From Dolomedes plantarius (taxonomy: Eukaryota; Arthropoda; Arachnida; Araneae; Dolomedidae): a stretch of DNA of 64,000 nt. The stretch spans positions 208,770,103-208,834,102 of the forward strand of contig OU015490.1 of NCBI GenBank assembly GCA_907164885.2. The letters are read 5' to 3'. The translations under genes and the position numbers were made by a program. Below the pieces are notes generated by a model. That model saw only the letters and a list, made by a program, of their open reading frames with translations. It did not search any database and was not told the DNA's origin. This document shows positions 51,413-64,000 of the stretch, one piece after another (within the stretch, counting starts at the first letter, position 1; each line of letters begins with the position of its first letter).

Positions 51413-51779
51413 TTCAAAACGAGACTGGTTTAAAATTGTATAACACAGCAAGGGTACCCATAAATCACTGTTTCCCCCTATAATTCGCTCCTCTTTCGCG
51501 AAAGTGTATTCGCGGTGTAAGAGGTTAGCTCGTAATAAAAGCGAAAGCGTGGAAAATGCGGCGAAAAGATCAAAAATCAACGAATAAGATTTAATTTTTC
51601 AGTTCAGCTTTTCTCTACCTCTTTCGCCAGCATCTTCAAGTCTGATTTCCAAGGTAAATGTTGTATATTACACTTCATATAACAGGTTTATTGCTGTAAA
51701 TTCTATTGTACTGCATTTTTATACAACGTTCATCATTTATAAGAAAATTTTTCTTATTTAAAAACATGTAACCAAAAAT

Positions 51780-52018
<239 letters not shown>

Positions 52019-52089
52019 CGGGCAACTGTGTGACCACGGTCCACATCAGGGACTTATATTCAAGCTATATATCATAGCGCAAACGGTAT

Positions 52090-53252
<1,163 letters not shown>

Positions 53253-53259
53253 TGGTGCA

Positions 53260-54739
53260 GTCAATAGCAGGAGAATAATAGATATGTAAATAAAATATGT
53301 AATTTTGCCTTTTCCTGAAACGAAGTCTTGTAAGTTTGCTTGATTGTAAAATTAAAGGCACCAAAATCATTTTAAAGAGTGGAACAGTGAAGAAAAGAAT
53401 CCCAATCCACTAACACTGTCCTAATACAACATATACGGGATTAAAAATATTTCGGAACCAAGATTTTTTTTCCACAAACTTTGCCCAGATTTACTGAAAT
53501 GAATAAATGCTATACTGCCAAATCAGATTATATTTTTACTGTAACACCATCAATATAAATCTGCATTAAAAGAAACAGAAGAAAATAAGAAAGAAATTGT
53601 AAACTGTCATTTTTCTCTGAAGCTCATTACAGTTCATTTTTTGTTTATATCGCCAATATACAGATAATATAGCAAAGTAAATTAGCCAGGTAGTTAACTA
53701 GGTATTTTTCTGAATACATATGATTTTTTAATCGAAATAAAAGCATAGAAATAACATTTCATCGCTTAGCAATATTGCCAAAAGAGTATGTTGTATTATG
53801 TTTCTCTGTTTTCCTCAGAATTATTATACGTGTTTAAATCTCGAGTGCCTAAGTGCATAAATTCTATTAGGGCTTCATATAATTTTGTTGCTTTCAGCCT
53901 ATATGAAAATATTGGTGAAAATTATGGCTAACGTTACAGGAAAATTCCCAAATCGACACTTCTGGCGATGCCACACGCAAGAGCATAATCAAAATCCGTT
54001 TATGACCGTTCACTCTTTTTTTTATCTATAAGCTTTTGGTGTTGTAGCCTACCACCGGGAGTGTTATCCGGATAGAAACACATGTTTAACCGGGAATGGG
54101 GGGTCACAACTCCCTCCAGTCATCAACTGTAACACCACCATTTCCTTTCTGTTTTAGTACTTTTCTATTTTACCTTATTGATATCTGGGTTTACTGTATT
54201 ATTATGTCACATCATCCCCCAATTGTTTCTCATTTTTCAACTATCAAATATATATATATATATATATATCCTTTCACAGATCTGGATTTTTGATAAGACA
54301 TTTCAAGCGGAAATTAAAAATTGTCTAAAAAAATATTTCAGGTAGTGTCTTCTAACGAAACTAACGCGAGATATTAACGCAGGATTACTTATCGTTGCTT
54401 ACCTCTTTTTTTACACATTTTGGTACTTTTCTGTTTAAGTGTTTTACTGCAACAGGGTATAGCGCCCTGCCAAGATTATAACTCGTGACAACGCTGCAAT
54501 TTTGCTTTCGCAGGACCGTTATTGAGGAACGTAATCTTACGTTTAGTTTAAAATTGCAAAATGTAGTCACATTTTCTTTACATAAGATAATAATTTAGTC
54601 AATTTTAGTCACTCTTTCACCTACATTCTTTATAAAAGATTCAATAGAGCATCAGAAAACCCTTATTTTTAATTTTTTTGGTCCATACAATTGTCATTAT
54701 GTTTGCTTACCCACATTCATCGCTAGAAAAAATTCATTA
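53260..54739. other. unassigned sequence
   Basis: AT-rich, with a short TA tract at about 54247-54269 and frames without recognisable domains. Nothing supportable. Confidence 0.35.
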
Positions 54740-55025
54740 TTGCCATATTATTGTACAGAAACTTTATATCTCGTGCTAATGTGAAAATGTCTAAATATTT
54801 CTGTCTTTAGAGAAACCTCAAAATATCAACTTCTCTTATAATATATCTTTCACTAATACACTGCAAGTTTTTAAAAATGATGCTAGTCCTCGAACGAAGC
54901 TTCCATTATTTTTAATTGCAGACAAATTTCGAGGAAACATTTCTTCCGTTGTATTAATTACGCTAATGAATATAATGAATGAAAATTTTCGGCAAATTTT
55001 TCTCAGCCTAACTATCTAACAAAGT
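54740..55025 (+). repeat. dispersed repeat, direct copy of 17195-17500
   Basis: See the matching copy. It lies just left of the complete integrase element. Confidence 0.6.
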
Positions 55026-55088
55026 TCACAATGACAAAAATACGATTATATTTGAAATAGTTAAATTATTCTTTTCTCTAAGCGAAAA

Positions 55089-57572
55089 TGTTACCGTTAA
55101 AGTATATAATGCAGTTATTTCATAGAATACCTAGTTATTCTATAAAATAACTGATCGTGTCCGTTAAAGTGTGTAATATGTTATTAATTTGGCACTTTAA
55201 CTAGTTATTCTATGAAATAACTAGGTATTCTATAAATTAACTAATGAGAGACAGTTAAAGTGTAAAATAAACAATTTATCTAAAATGAAATTAAACTAAT
55301 GATAGACAATTAAAATGAAAAAGAAGCAATTTATCTAAATTATGCAGCGTATAAATGGTATTTATGGAATCGTACCATAAAATCATTTGTTACAACAAGG
55401 ATTACTAAAATGACACTTGGAATTACAAAGAACATTATTTCTAAAACTAAAACATTTTTTGTTGACACACTGGATTTTACACGAACATTTTTTAAATCCC
55501 TGACCAGTACCTAAACTTTGAGCTGTAGCAACCGACCGGAGCGATATTTCTACATCCGGTACTTCTTCGATTTTAATTAATTTTTGTTCGCAGACACTGA
55601 ACTGGAATCGGGAATATAATTGTTTTATGCGGCCGTTTCTTGTGCCCAATTGGAAAAATCCTTCTTCGGTTATTTTTATGATGATAGCTAAAATAGATTT
55701 GGCATCACCTTTTCCTCTGTCAACTTCAGGCACTGGGATACGGACAGTAAACCCCACAGATGCTTCAGAAAGAGATTTATCCGACATTAATTTCATCTTT
55801 TTCGCTTGAATTTCTAAACATTTTTTAGACTTTTCTCTTTCTCTTTGAACATTAAGTTCATTAAAACACAATTTGAAGATTTGCTGCTCAACTTCATCCT
55901 CTGAAACATAATCTTCCAAACATGATATATGGACAGGCTCCATACATTTGAAGCAAACTATATCTTCACTGCATTCTTTTAAACAGACAACACATACTTT
56001 CGTAATGGGATTATTTAATACTGTTTGTTCAACTACTTTTTCATTATCAGGTTGAGAAGAAACATTCATTGCAGTCAAAGTATTTTGTAATTGATCTTCG
56101 TCGACCAACGAATTAAGTGCTTCCTTCGGAATGGCAGTTGTTGACAGTCCAACTCTAGCTGCGCAACCAAACATAGCCTCTTAGGGGGACCTTTTAATAC
56201 CTGAATGGAACGCTCTGTTCTTCATAAACTGGATAAATTTTAACCCGTTACTCCACGAAGTTGAGTGGTTGTCTTGCATCCAAGTCGTCAACATATTTTC
56301 TATGTCCTGATTGGCTCTTCAACACTGCCTTGGCTTTGGCTATGTCTTGGTTTGTCATGCACGATCTTAAGCTCTGGCCAAGTTACTTTTAAGTCATCAA
56401 TGAGTTTGTTACAAAATTCTCTTCCATTGTCCGACTGCAATATACATGGGGCTCCAAACAACAGGAATATATCAAGCAACTGTCCTGCAACTTCTTCTGC
56501 TCTCTTTGTTTGAAGAGGTCTTAAAACCACGAACTTTGTAAGGTGATCTTGATAAACTAAAATAAATTTATAGTTTCCATCAGGTTGTGATTGAAAATCT
56601 ATGAGGTCAACCTGACATCTTGAATTCATATGTGAAAAAATCATGGGCTTAATAACAACACCTTTTTCTGCCCGCTTTGCGTTTTTGTTGACAAGATTCA
56701 CAAAAATTCAGGAAAATCTTAATATCATTTTGCGTAATATTTTTGTAACGACGATTAAGTTCTTTTATCATTCGGTCTCTACCACCGTGCCCAATAGATA
56801 AATGAGTTTCGTACAAAATGTTAAACAAAGAATCACTTGAGCAATAAAACATTACATCTGGTGTTGCATTTGTTACTGGGACTATTAATTTTTCTACTCC
56901 TTGAACTTCAAGGACATCGTAATGTTGAAGTAACCAATAATCACGTGGCACTTTCTTATCTGATGTTTTAGATTTCTGTACATCAGCTATCAAAACTTAA
57001 TAATTTTTCACGGGTGAGCAAAGAACTGTTCTCTTTCACATCACGCTTATTTAGTAAAGATTCAAACTTTTCTTTCATTGCAGCTTTTTTTTCGTTATCA
57101 CTTAAAGAATTCATTGTTCAAGGCAATTTAAGGTCTTAAAAATAATTGCACTTTAACGTAAGCAAACTAAATTAACGGAATAACAAATGACTAAATTATA
57201 AAACTTAAAAAAATAAATGTATCTGAATACCTGATACGTGGAAATAGTATTTGACGAACAGCAGCCGGTACTGTACGTGCAAGCAATCAATTAACCGGAA
57301 TGAACTGGTGCCAACACGCTAAACAAGTTCTCTCCCTATGGCCTGGAATAGTTCATAAATGCAGTAGGGGTGGAAGGTAAATGTATTTGTCGTGCGAGAT
57401 ATATGATATGCATTATTTTACACTTTAACGGGCTGCAGATCGTTATTCTATGAAGTAACTAGTTAAACCATGAAATACAAGAGAGTTTTACACTTTAACG
57501 GACACGATCAGTTATTTCATGGAATAACTAGGTATTCTATAAAATAACGGATTTCATACTTTAACGGTAACA
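55089..57572 (-). mobile_element. near-complete Ginger-like integrase DNA transposon with long hairpin TIRs
   Basis: 2484 bp. The ends 55089-55172 and 57489-57572 are inverted repeats of about 84 bp beginning TGTTACCGTTAAAGTAT. Each TIR contains its own fold-back (AGTTATTTCATAGAATA paired with TATTCTATAAAATAACT). Further inside, TTAAAGTG/CACTTTAA motifs recur, and two ~65-bp subterminal repeats (AACTAATGA-AGACA--TAAA, CAATTTATCTAAA) lie at 55240-55345. It codes one integrase on the minus strand. Integrase plus TGT-type TIRs without RT fits Ginger-like DNA transposons; no clean target duplication was seen. Confidence 0.88.
55383..57114 (-). pseudogene. KRBA2-type integrase, nearly full length, four lesions
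   Basis: Start ATG at 57114 (MNSLSDNEKKAAMKEKFESL). Domains in order: N-terminal helix; H2C2 zinc module (HLSIGHGGRDRM, then CESCQQKR); rve core with DLIDFQS, LQSDNGREF and GSVE (about 36 residues between second D and E), so the triad is intact. Then ANQDIENMLTTWMQDN, FMKNRAFHSGIKRSP, MFGCAARVGL, a Cys-rich finger (CVVCLKEC, CFKC, HISC) and a C-terminal Cys tail (GQGFKKCSCKIQC, CNSKCH). Lesions: frameshifts near 56990, 56670 and 56310, and TAA at 56178-56180 where copy 1 has Tyr. Role: integration of its own element. Resembles arthropod proteins named after vertebrate KRBA2. Confidence 0.9.
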
Positions 57573-57574
57573 TA

Positions 57575-57575
<1 letters not shown>

Positions 57576-57624
<49 letters not shown>
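57576..57624. repeat. (TA)n microsatellite
   Basis: About 48 bp of TA immediately outside the right TIR of the integrase element. Confidence 0.95.
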
Positions 57625-57627
<3 letters not shown>

Positions 57628-57790
57628 CAATTAGATTATTTAAAATTTTCTGCAAAAAATTATTCAACTTTGATATGTCTTTAAAATTGGGTTTACTAAA
57701 ATTTTATACCTTCCCATACATTTTCATCAAAATCTGGAGATTTGTTTAACTAACCACGTCAGATTTATTTTTAAAGCCTTTATTAATATA
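57625..57790 (+). repeat. dispersed repeat, direct copy of 11713-11905
   Basis: Same landmarks as the 11.7-kb copy. It is interrupted at 57791 by the Tc1-like element. Confidence 0.6.
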
Positions 57791-59295
57791 CGCTAGTTAT
57801 CAAAAATTAAGGAAAAATCACAAAAAGAAGATAGCACGTTCAAAACTAGTCCAATCTGTTGAAAATTGGAATATGTAATTAATTAAAAGGTGCTGAGCAA
57901 TAATACATTATGCAAAAAGGTGGCGCTGCAGTCGGAATACGTCATTTGCGAGGAGCATAAAAGTGCATGTCTCAGAGCAAGGCCACAATTGTCGCTTCGA
58001 GGCTGAGATCAGACATCTGGCATAGCCAAATTGTAACAATGACATCCAGACATAATTTGACCAAAGAACTGCGATGGCGAGCTATTGGGAGAGTAGAGGT
58101 AGGACAAATTCAGACAGAAGTGGACAGATGGCTAAATGTGAGACCGTCTGTGGTTCATAGAATTTGGCAACAATTTCCAACCACGGATTCGGCATCCAGG
58201 AGGTTCAGCCAAGGACGGCCATATACTACGACGAATGCCGATGACCGATATTTGTCATTATGGACACGAAGGAATAGTACCGCAACTCTGTCTGCAAGAT
58301 CCGTCTGAACACATACTCCCTCGCTGCAAGCTAAGCGGTTTGGTATCAACGTCGACAGTGCATAGAAGGCTTGACGAAGGTGATCTTTATGCGGGGCGAC
58401 CAGCCATTTGTGCCCCGCTCACGCCACGCCATAGGCGGGAACGCTTGCATTGACCACACCAACGTGTCCACTGGACGCGTGATCAATGGAGAGCTGTTCT
58501 CTTTACGGATGAGTCCAGGTTTAGCCTCCAAAGCGTTAGTAGGCGTATTTTGATTTGGAGAGAACCTGGAACTCGTTTACTTCCATCACACATCCGTGAA
58601 AGATATGCATACGGATAAGGCAGTGTCTGTGTTTGGGGTGGTAGCTCTTTGGGTGGACGCACAGACCGCCATGTCTTTCCCAGTGGAAATGTGAATGCTC
58701 ACACATATAAAGATGATATCCTTGATGCTTATGTGCGCCTTTATGCCGGGGCAATAGGTGATGCTTTCGTGCTACAGGACTATAACGCGAGACCGCAGAG
58801 ATCTCGTATCGGGGATGCTTAACTTGAGCAGGAAACAATTCAGCGCATGGAGTGGCCAGCTCGATCACCGGACCTGAATCCTATCGAGCATGTTTGGGAC
58901 GCTTAAGGTCGACGTATAGCTGCTATCAATACTCCTCTTAGGGCCCTAGCCATGCTTTTAACTGCTTTGCAAAATCAATGGCTCTCACTTCGTACCGAAC
59001 TCATAGACCGCATAACTGACAGCATCACACATCGCTGTAGATGCTGTATTGCTTCTCAAAGGGATCATACGCCATATTAAAGGAACTTTTCCTATACCAA
59101 ACTGATACATCCGATTTGTTCATGGTATACTTATACAAGTTTCTATAACACCATAATTGTCTTACGATATCCTTTTATGCTATTTTATACCTACCTATGT
59201 GTTGTATAATGTGTGTAAGTGTCATTTAATTCTGCGCGTAACTTTTTGAGTAATCGCTATTTTTGTGACTTTTCCTGAATTTTTGATAACCAGTG
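57791..59295 (+). mobile_element. Tc1-like DD34E transposon (second family)
   Basis: 1505 bp. TIRs start CGCTAGTTATCAAAAATTAA and, inverse, CACTGGTTATCAAAAATTCA, and continue GGAAAA-TCACAAAAA (about 35 bp). TA lies at 57789-57790; the right TA has decayed. Contains one broken transposase gene. Confidence 0.88.
58038..59080 (+). pseudogene. Tc1-like DD34E transposase (broken, second family)
   Basis: Likely start ATG at 58038 (MTSRHNLTKELRWRAIGRVE); an upstream in-frame ATG at 57967 is less likely because the family starts at the helix-turn-helix. Seen in order: SVVHRIWQQFPTTDSASRRF, GRP, ADDRYLSL, then after frameshifts STSTVHRRLDEGDLYAGRPA, TDESRF (first D), LQDYNARP where the second catalytic D is Tyr, and RMEWPARSPDLNPIEHVW (E, 34 residues after the Y). 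It ends HRCRCCIASQRDHTPY and TAA at 59078. Multiple frameshifts plus the D-to-Y change make it dead. Confidence 0.9.
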
Positions 59296-59990
59296 TTTAT
59301 ATATATATGATTTTGCTTTTTTTAATTTTCATCCCGTGTCGCTGCATAAGATTTCAGCACTTGCGGTTTGATATATGACTCAAGCTGCGTTGCGATTTTA
59401 AATATCCAAGATTATCCAAAGTTCACTCGTGTAACTAATTGATTGTGCTATGTAGCACACACATTTTAATAATGTAAACATTACTTAACTCTCTCTAAAA
59501 CAGTCAAAATATTAAAATAACCATTAAAGTTAATGACATATTGCACACATTCTCTAGATTTTAGTCAAATATCGTTATAATTAATCATGGGGTCTATAGA
59601 AAATAATGTATTATATAGCGCAGACTTAGTTTCTTGACGTTATAAACTAAAACTATGATTTACACCAGTTTGGTTAGGCAAGTTTCTAAACACACAAACT
59701 TCAGTTATATCTATAAGATAATTTTACAAAATATTACGCAATGTTACAGAACATTACGAAATTTTATTACATTGCATCACATATGCAGTAGCATTTAAAA
59801 ATGATAATCTTTTATGCCGTACTTCACATTGAAATGACTACAGCTTCAATAGCATTAGTAAAAAACTCAATGAAATTTATCTTTATGTCATTACGAAAAT
59901 AAAATATTTATACAAAAATCACTATTCTCACCTGTCTAAAAACTGTATGGACAACAAAATAAAAACCTTGCAGTAACGAAGAAACAAATA
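59296..59990. other. unassigned sequence
   Basis: AT-rich, nothing recognised. A short TA stretch lies near 59300. Confidence 0.35.
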
Positions 59991-59999
59991 CGTAACGTG

Positions 60000-60640
60000 T
60001 TTTGGTCACAGCACCATTGATTTTAATGACCAAAAGATTCTATCTTTCATGAATATTATTAAGCTTCTGGAACAGTTCGGGACTGGTTTTGTACCATTCA
60101 TCTTCAATCGTAGATCTGTCTCTGAAGCTGAGGAAAAATTACTTCCATTTTTGTAAACTGCTCTTGTTAGACCTTCCCACAATTTCTCTATAGGGTTTAG
60201 ATCAGGACTTATGGTTAGCTATCTCAAAACTTCAATATTTTTCAACTGGGATTTTTCTTCTGTTTTGTTCTACGGGTTCTGTGGATAGGCACATTATCTT
60301 GCTGAGAAATTCTGTTTTCCCCTGCCAGAAATGTTGCAACAGGTGAAACATGGCCAGAAAGAGTTTTTAGATATGCCTTTGAATTAAATTTTCCTGAAAG
60401 AAATGCAATTGACCCCACGCCGTTAAACCAAAGGCAGCCCCCTGTCATAATAGATCCGCTATCTAATTGGAGTTTTCAGAAATTTTCATTTCTTTTCTCA
60501 AATCATGCCAATAATACTTCCAGCCATCAGGACAGTGTAAGTTCTATTTTTTTTCATCGGAAAGCAAAACAAGGAGCCATTTGTTGTCCCAAGTCATCAG
60601 TTGTCTTATAAACGGAAAACGCTGGATTTTGTGTGTCGTA
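60000..60640 (-). pseudogene. Tc1/Tc3-like transposase fragment (third family)
   Basis: Read downward from ~60600: decayed LTLSW-WLEVLLA, then GGCLWFNGVGSIAFLSGKFN, LKTLSGHVSPVATFLAGENR, and ISQQDNVPIHRTRRTK (second catalytic D in QQDN) in the frame 60242-60448. After a stop a frameshifted WP--SPDLNPIE-like area near 60200 and a C-terminal INGAVTK near 60020 follow. N-terminal domains are missing where the LTR-like block starts. Confidence 0.75.
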
Positions 60641-60659
60641 AAGAACAATGACATTGTGT

Positions 60660-61999
60660 CCGCGGGATTTCAAATTGGAAGAAGGAAGAGCAAGAATAAA
60701 CTAATTGGAGGAAACGAGTGTAAATCGTGGGAAGGTTAAGAAGCGCCAATTGTAAAGAGGGCTATAAAGATAACAGAAGGATATAAAGAAGGGATAGACA
60801 CTTACATATGGACATGAAATAAATATGCAAGAGGACGGTTTAAGTATATAGCAAGGAGAAAAGGTAAAAAAGAGGAACAAAGTTATGGCCGTAATAAAAG
60901 TAGAGCCCACACGCAAAATTCTTTAGCCCCGGGCCAGGTTGTAAAAGGGTCCAGATCCATGGAACGATGAGAGTGGGGTCACGACGAGAGATAAGCCACG
61001 AAGCCCAATGGACGAAGTAAATATTAAGGATATACCGCAACTAGTAAATATTAAGGATATACCGCCAATCATATGGTAAAAGGGAGAGACAATATAGCCA
61101 ATAGGAAAGCATTGGAGGTATGCCCGAGAATTAGAATGAGAAAGATATGGAGATGAAACAAAAGAACGAAAAGAAATAGCAACAATTTTTTTGGCTGATA
61201 GACGAAGAGATTGCTCAGTAAAACACGTCGAAACCTATAGATGTAGAGTCATATATGAGGAGGAGTGTGCTGATAGATGATAGGCAGCAGTATAGCCTAA
61301 TAGTATCGTACTGCCATTGATGTCAAAAATCGGCAATTTTTTAAGAAAGCATGATGCAACGGAGTTCCGCCATGAAGGGATGATGACGCCACATGCAAGA
61401 GAGGTTCCCGATCCTGTATGACCTGTCAGCCGAAAAGTAGTTGTTCGACACCGAATTAGTGAGTTTCTATAAAAAATCTTTGTGCCTCAATATTATGCCA
61501 TCGCCAAAGAAGGACCAACGCCCCTTCAATTTCGCATCAGCAACGAAGATACCGTGCTTCCCCTTTCCTCACATTTATGTACATAATCACTGCTTTACTC
61601 AATTAAAAATAATTTATAATAATAAGTAAACTGGTAGGGCGCCATTCCATAAAGATATATAAATGAGTGGAATTATTATAATGTCAGTAAATTGAGCCAT
61701 GTTAACATTAGTTATATTTATATAATATGATGTTATAATAAATGAATGAGTTAAATATATGTGCTGAGTGTCATAGAAAGTTAACATACTAGAGTAATGA
61801 GTTTGTAAGTGATCTATGTAAATGAATTATGAAATATATAATAGGAGTGTATTGTATAATATTATATGTGTTAAATCAATAAATTAATCTGCCATATCAA
61901 ACCAGAGTTGTTTTTAATCGTAAAAGGACACAACGGAAATCTAATATAATTCTTACAATGTGCTAACGCTATAGGAAAAGGGGATGTTCTTGAGTATAC
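60660..61999 (+). repeat. LTR-like block, same family as 35.3-37.3 kb
   Basis: Purine-rich first part with CCAAT motifs (AATATAGCCAAT near 61090), a mixed-GC middle and an AT-rich end. The last ~90 bp (61908-61999) match the inverse of 35424-35512. A 28-bp tandem duplication (AGTAAATATTAAGGATATAC, CGC) lies at about 61016-61068. Fits a solo LTR or 5' LTR plus leader; no gag/pol follows. Confidence 0.45.
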
Positions 62000-62267
62000 G
62001 GAATGTATTGGTATCTTTTCTTTTGACATGAATAATTAATTAATTAAAAAGACCCTCCTCGACGGTAGACTATATCTTCCGTGAACCCTTGTTGTCCACA
62101 CCGAGAAACTACCATATCGCTCAGACCGAGATGGGGGCCGAGACGCCTGTTCGACCAACCTGCATCTCTGAGTCCTATAAGACTCAAAGTCGGACAATTG
62201 TTCGTACTGTCACTGGTTACGTCTCAGAGGCATCTCTAGTCACAATACTGTCCATCCAAGAGGACAG

Positions 62268-62473
62268 ATTTGTTTGAATAACCCTATGCCACGAGCAATC
62301 ATGGTTAAAAACTCTCCTAGTTGCGCATCTCATATGCGCATAGCGCGCTTATCCTTGTCTCATTGCCGTCAAAATTGCCGTCAAAATATCTCTTACCAGA
62401 CTACATTCCAGCCAAATTTTGAGATAGTAGCTCGACTTTTTCTGGGTGCATATATTTTTTTGTGACAGAGTGT
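62268..62473 (+). repeat. dispersed repeat pair with 47758-47953
   Basis: See the matching copy. Ends GTGACAGAGTGTATGCATA at the next (TA)n, which may be a Tc1-type terminal repeat. Confidence 0.65.
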
Positions 62474-62475
62474 AT

Positions 62476-64000
<1,525 letters not shown>

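Overview
This window is an AT-rich, intergenic stretch of an animal nuclear genome. I find no convincing host gene, rRNA gene or functional tRNA gene. It is a mosaic of dead or non-autonomous transposable elements, dispersed repeats, minisatellites and very long (TA)n microsatellites. The mix points to an arthropod: DD34E Tc1-like and mariner-like elements, TTAA-flanked piggyBac-like elements, hAT-like elements with 8-bp target duplications, Helitron-like 3' hairpins, KRBA2-type integrase elements, a Ty3/gypsy remnant and tRNA-derived SINEs. An arachnid, most likely a spider, is my best guess from the transposase families. That is inference, not proof.

Layout. 1-7 kb: four transposase fragments (mariner C-terminus, Tc1-like, two mariner-like). 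7-10.5 kb: a TIR-bounded element inside a Helitron-like region with a ~150-bp minisatellite and a 3' hairpin near 10.5 kb. 12.9-14.4 kb: an almost complete Tc1-like element. 15-16.4 kb: a hAT-like element with a perfect 8-bp target duplication and a minisatellite core. 16.5-26.5 kb: MITEs, a piggyBac-like MITE, a ~60-90-bp minisatellite, LTR-like pieces, and a Helitron-like fold-back. 26.9-30.8 kb: a KRBA2-type integrase pseudogene, a GC-rich LTR-like block, and an isolated terminus. 32-37.6 kb: a SINE, a TTAA-flanked piggyBac-like deletion derivative, and an LTR-like block with a 386-bp perfect tandem duplication.

38-47.7 kb: a large inverted duplication (left arm about 38.0-43.6 kb, right arm about 45.5-47.7 kb). 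The two arms carry different later insertions (piggyBac-like MITE, SINE, hAT, mariner-like MITE), so each arm acts as an empty-site control for the other. 48-51.4 kb: a broken Ty3/gypsy element on the minus strand with a piggyBac-like remnant inside it. 52-57.6 kb: two more KRBA2-type integrase elements; the copy at 55089-57572 is nearly full length with long TIRs that themselves fold into hairpins. 57.8-60.6 kb: two Tc1-like pseudogenes. 60.7-62 kb: an LTR-like block related to the one at 35-37 kb. 62.6-64 kb: a second copy of the 13-kb Tc1-like element, cut by the window end.

Every transposase or integrase gene seen is broken, so the coding entries do not form a working pathway. The most interesting structure is the integrase element family with unusual palindromic termini (TGTTACCG ends, tandem hairpins, next to microsatellites). 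Next is the pair of inverted arms with reciprocal empty insertion sites.
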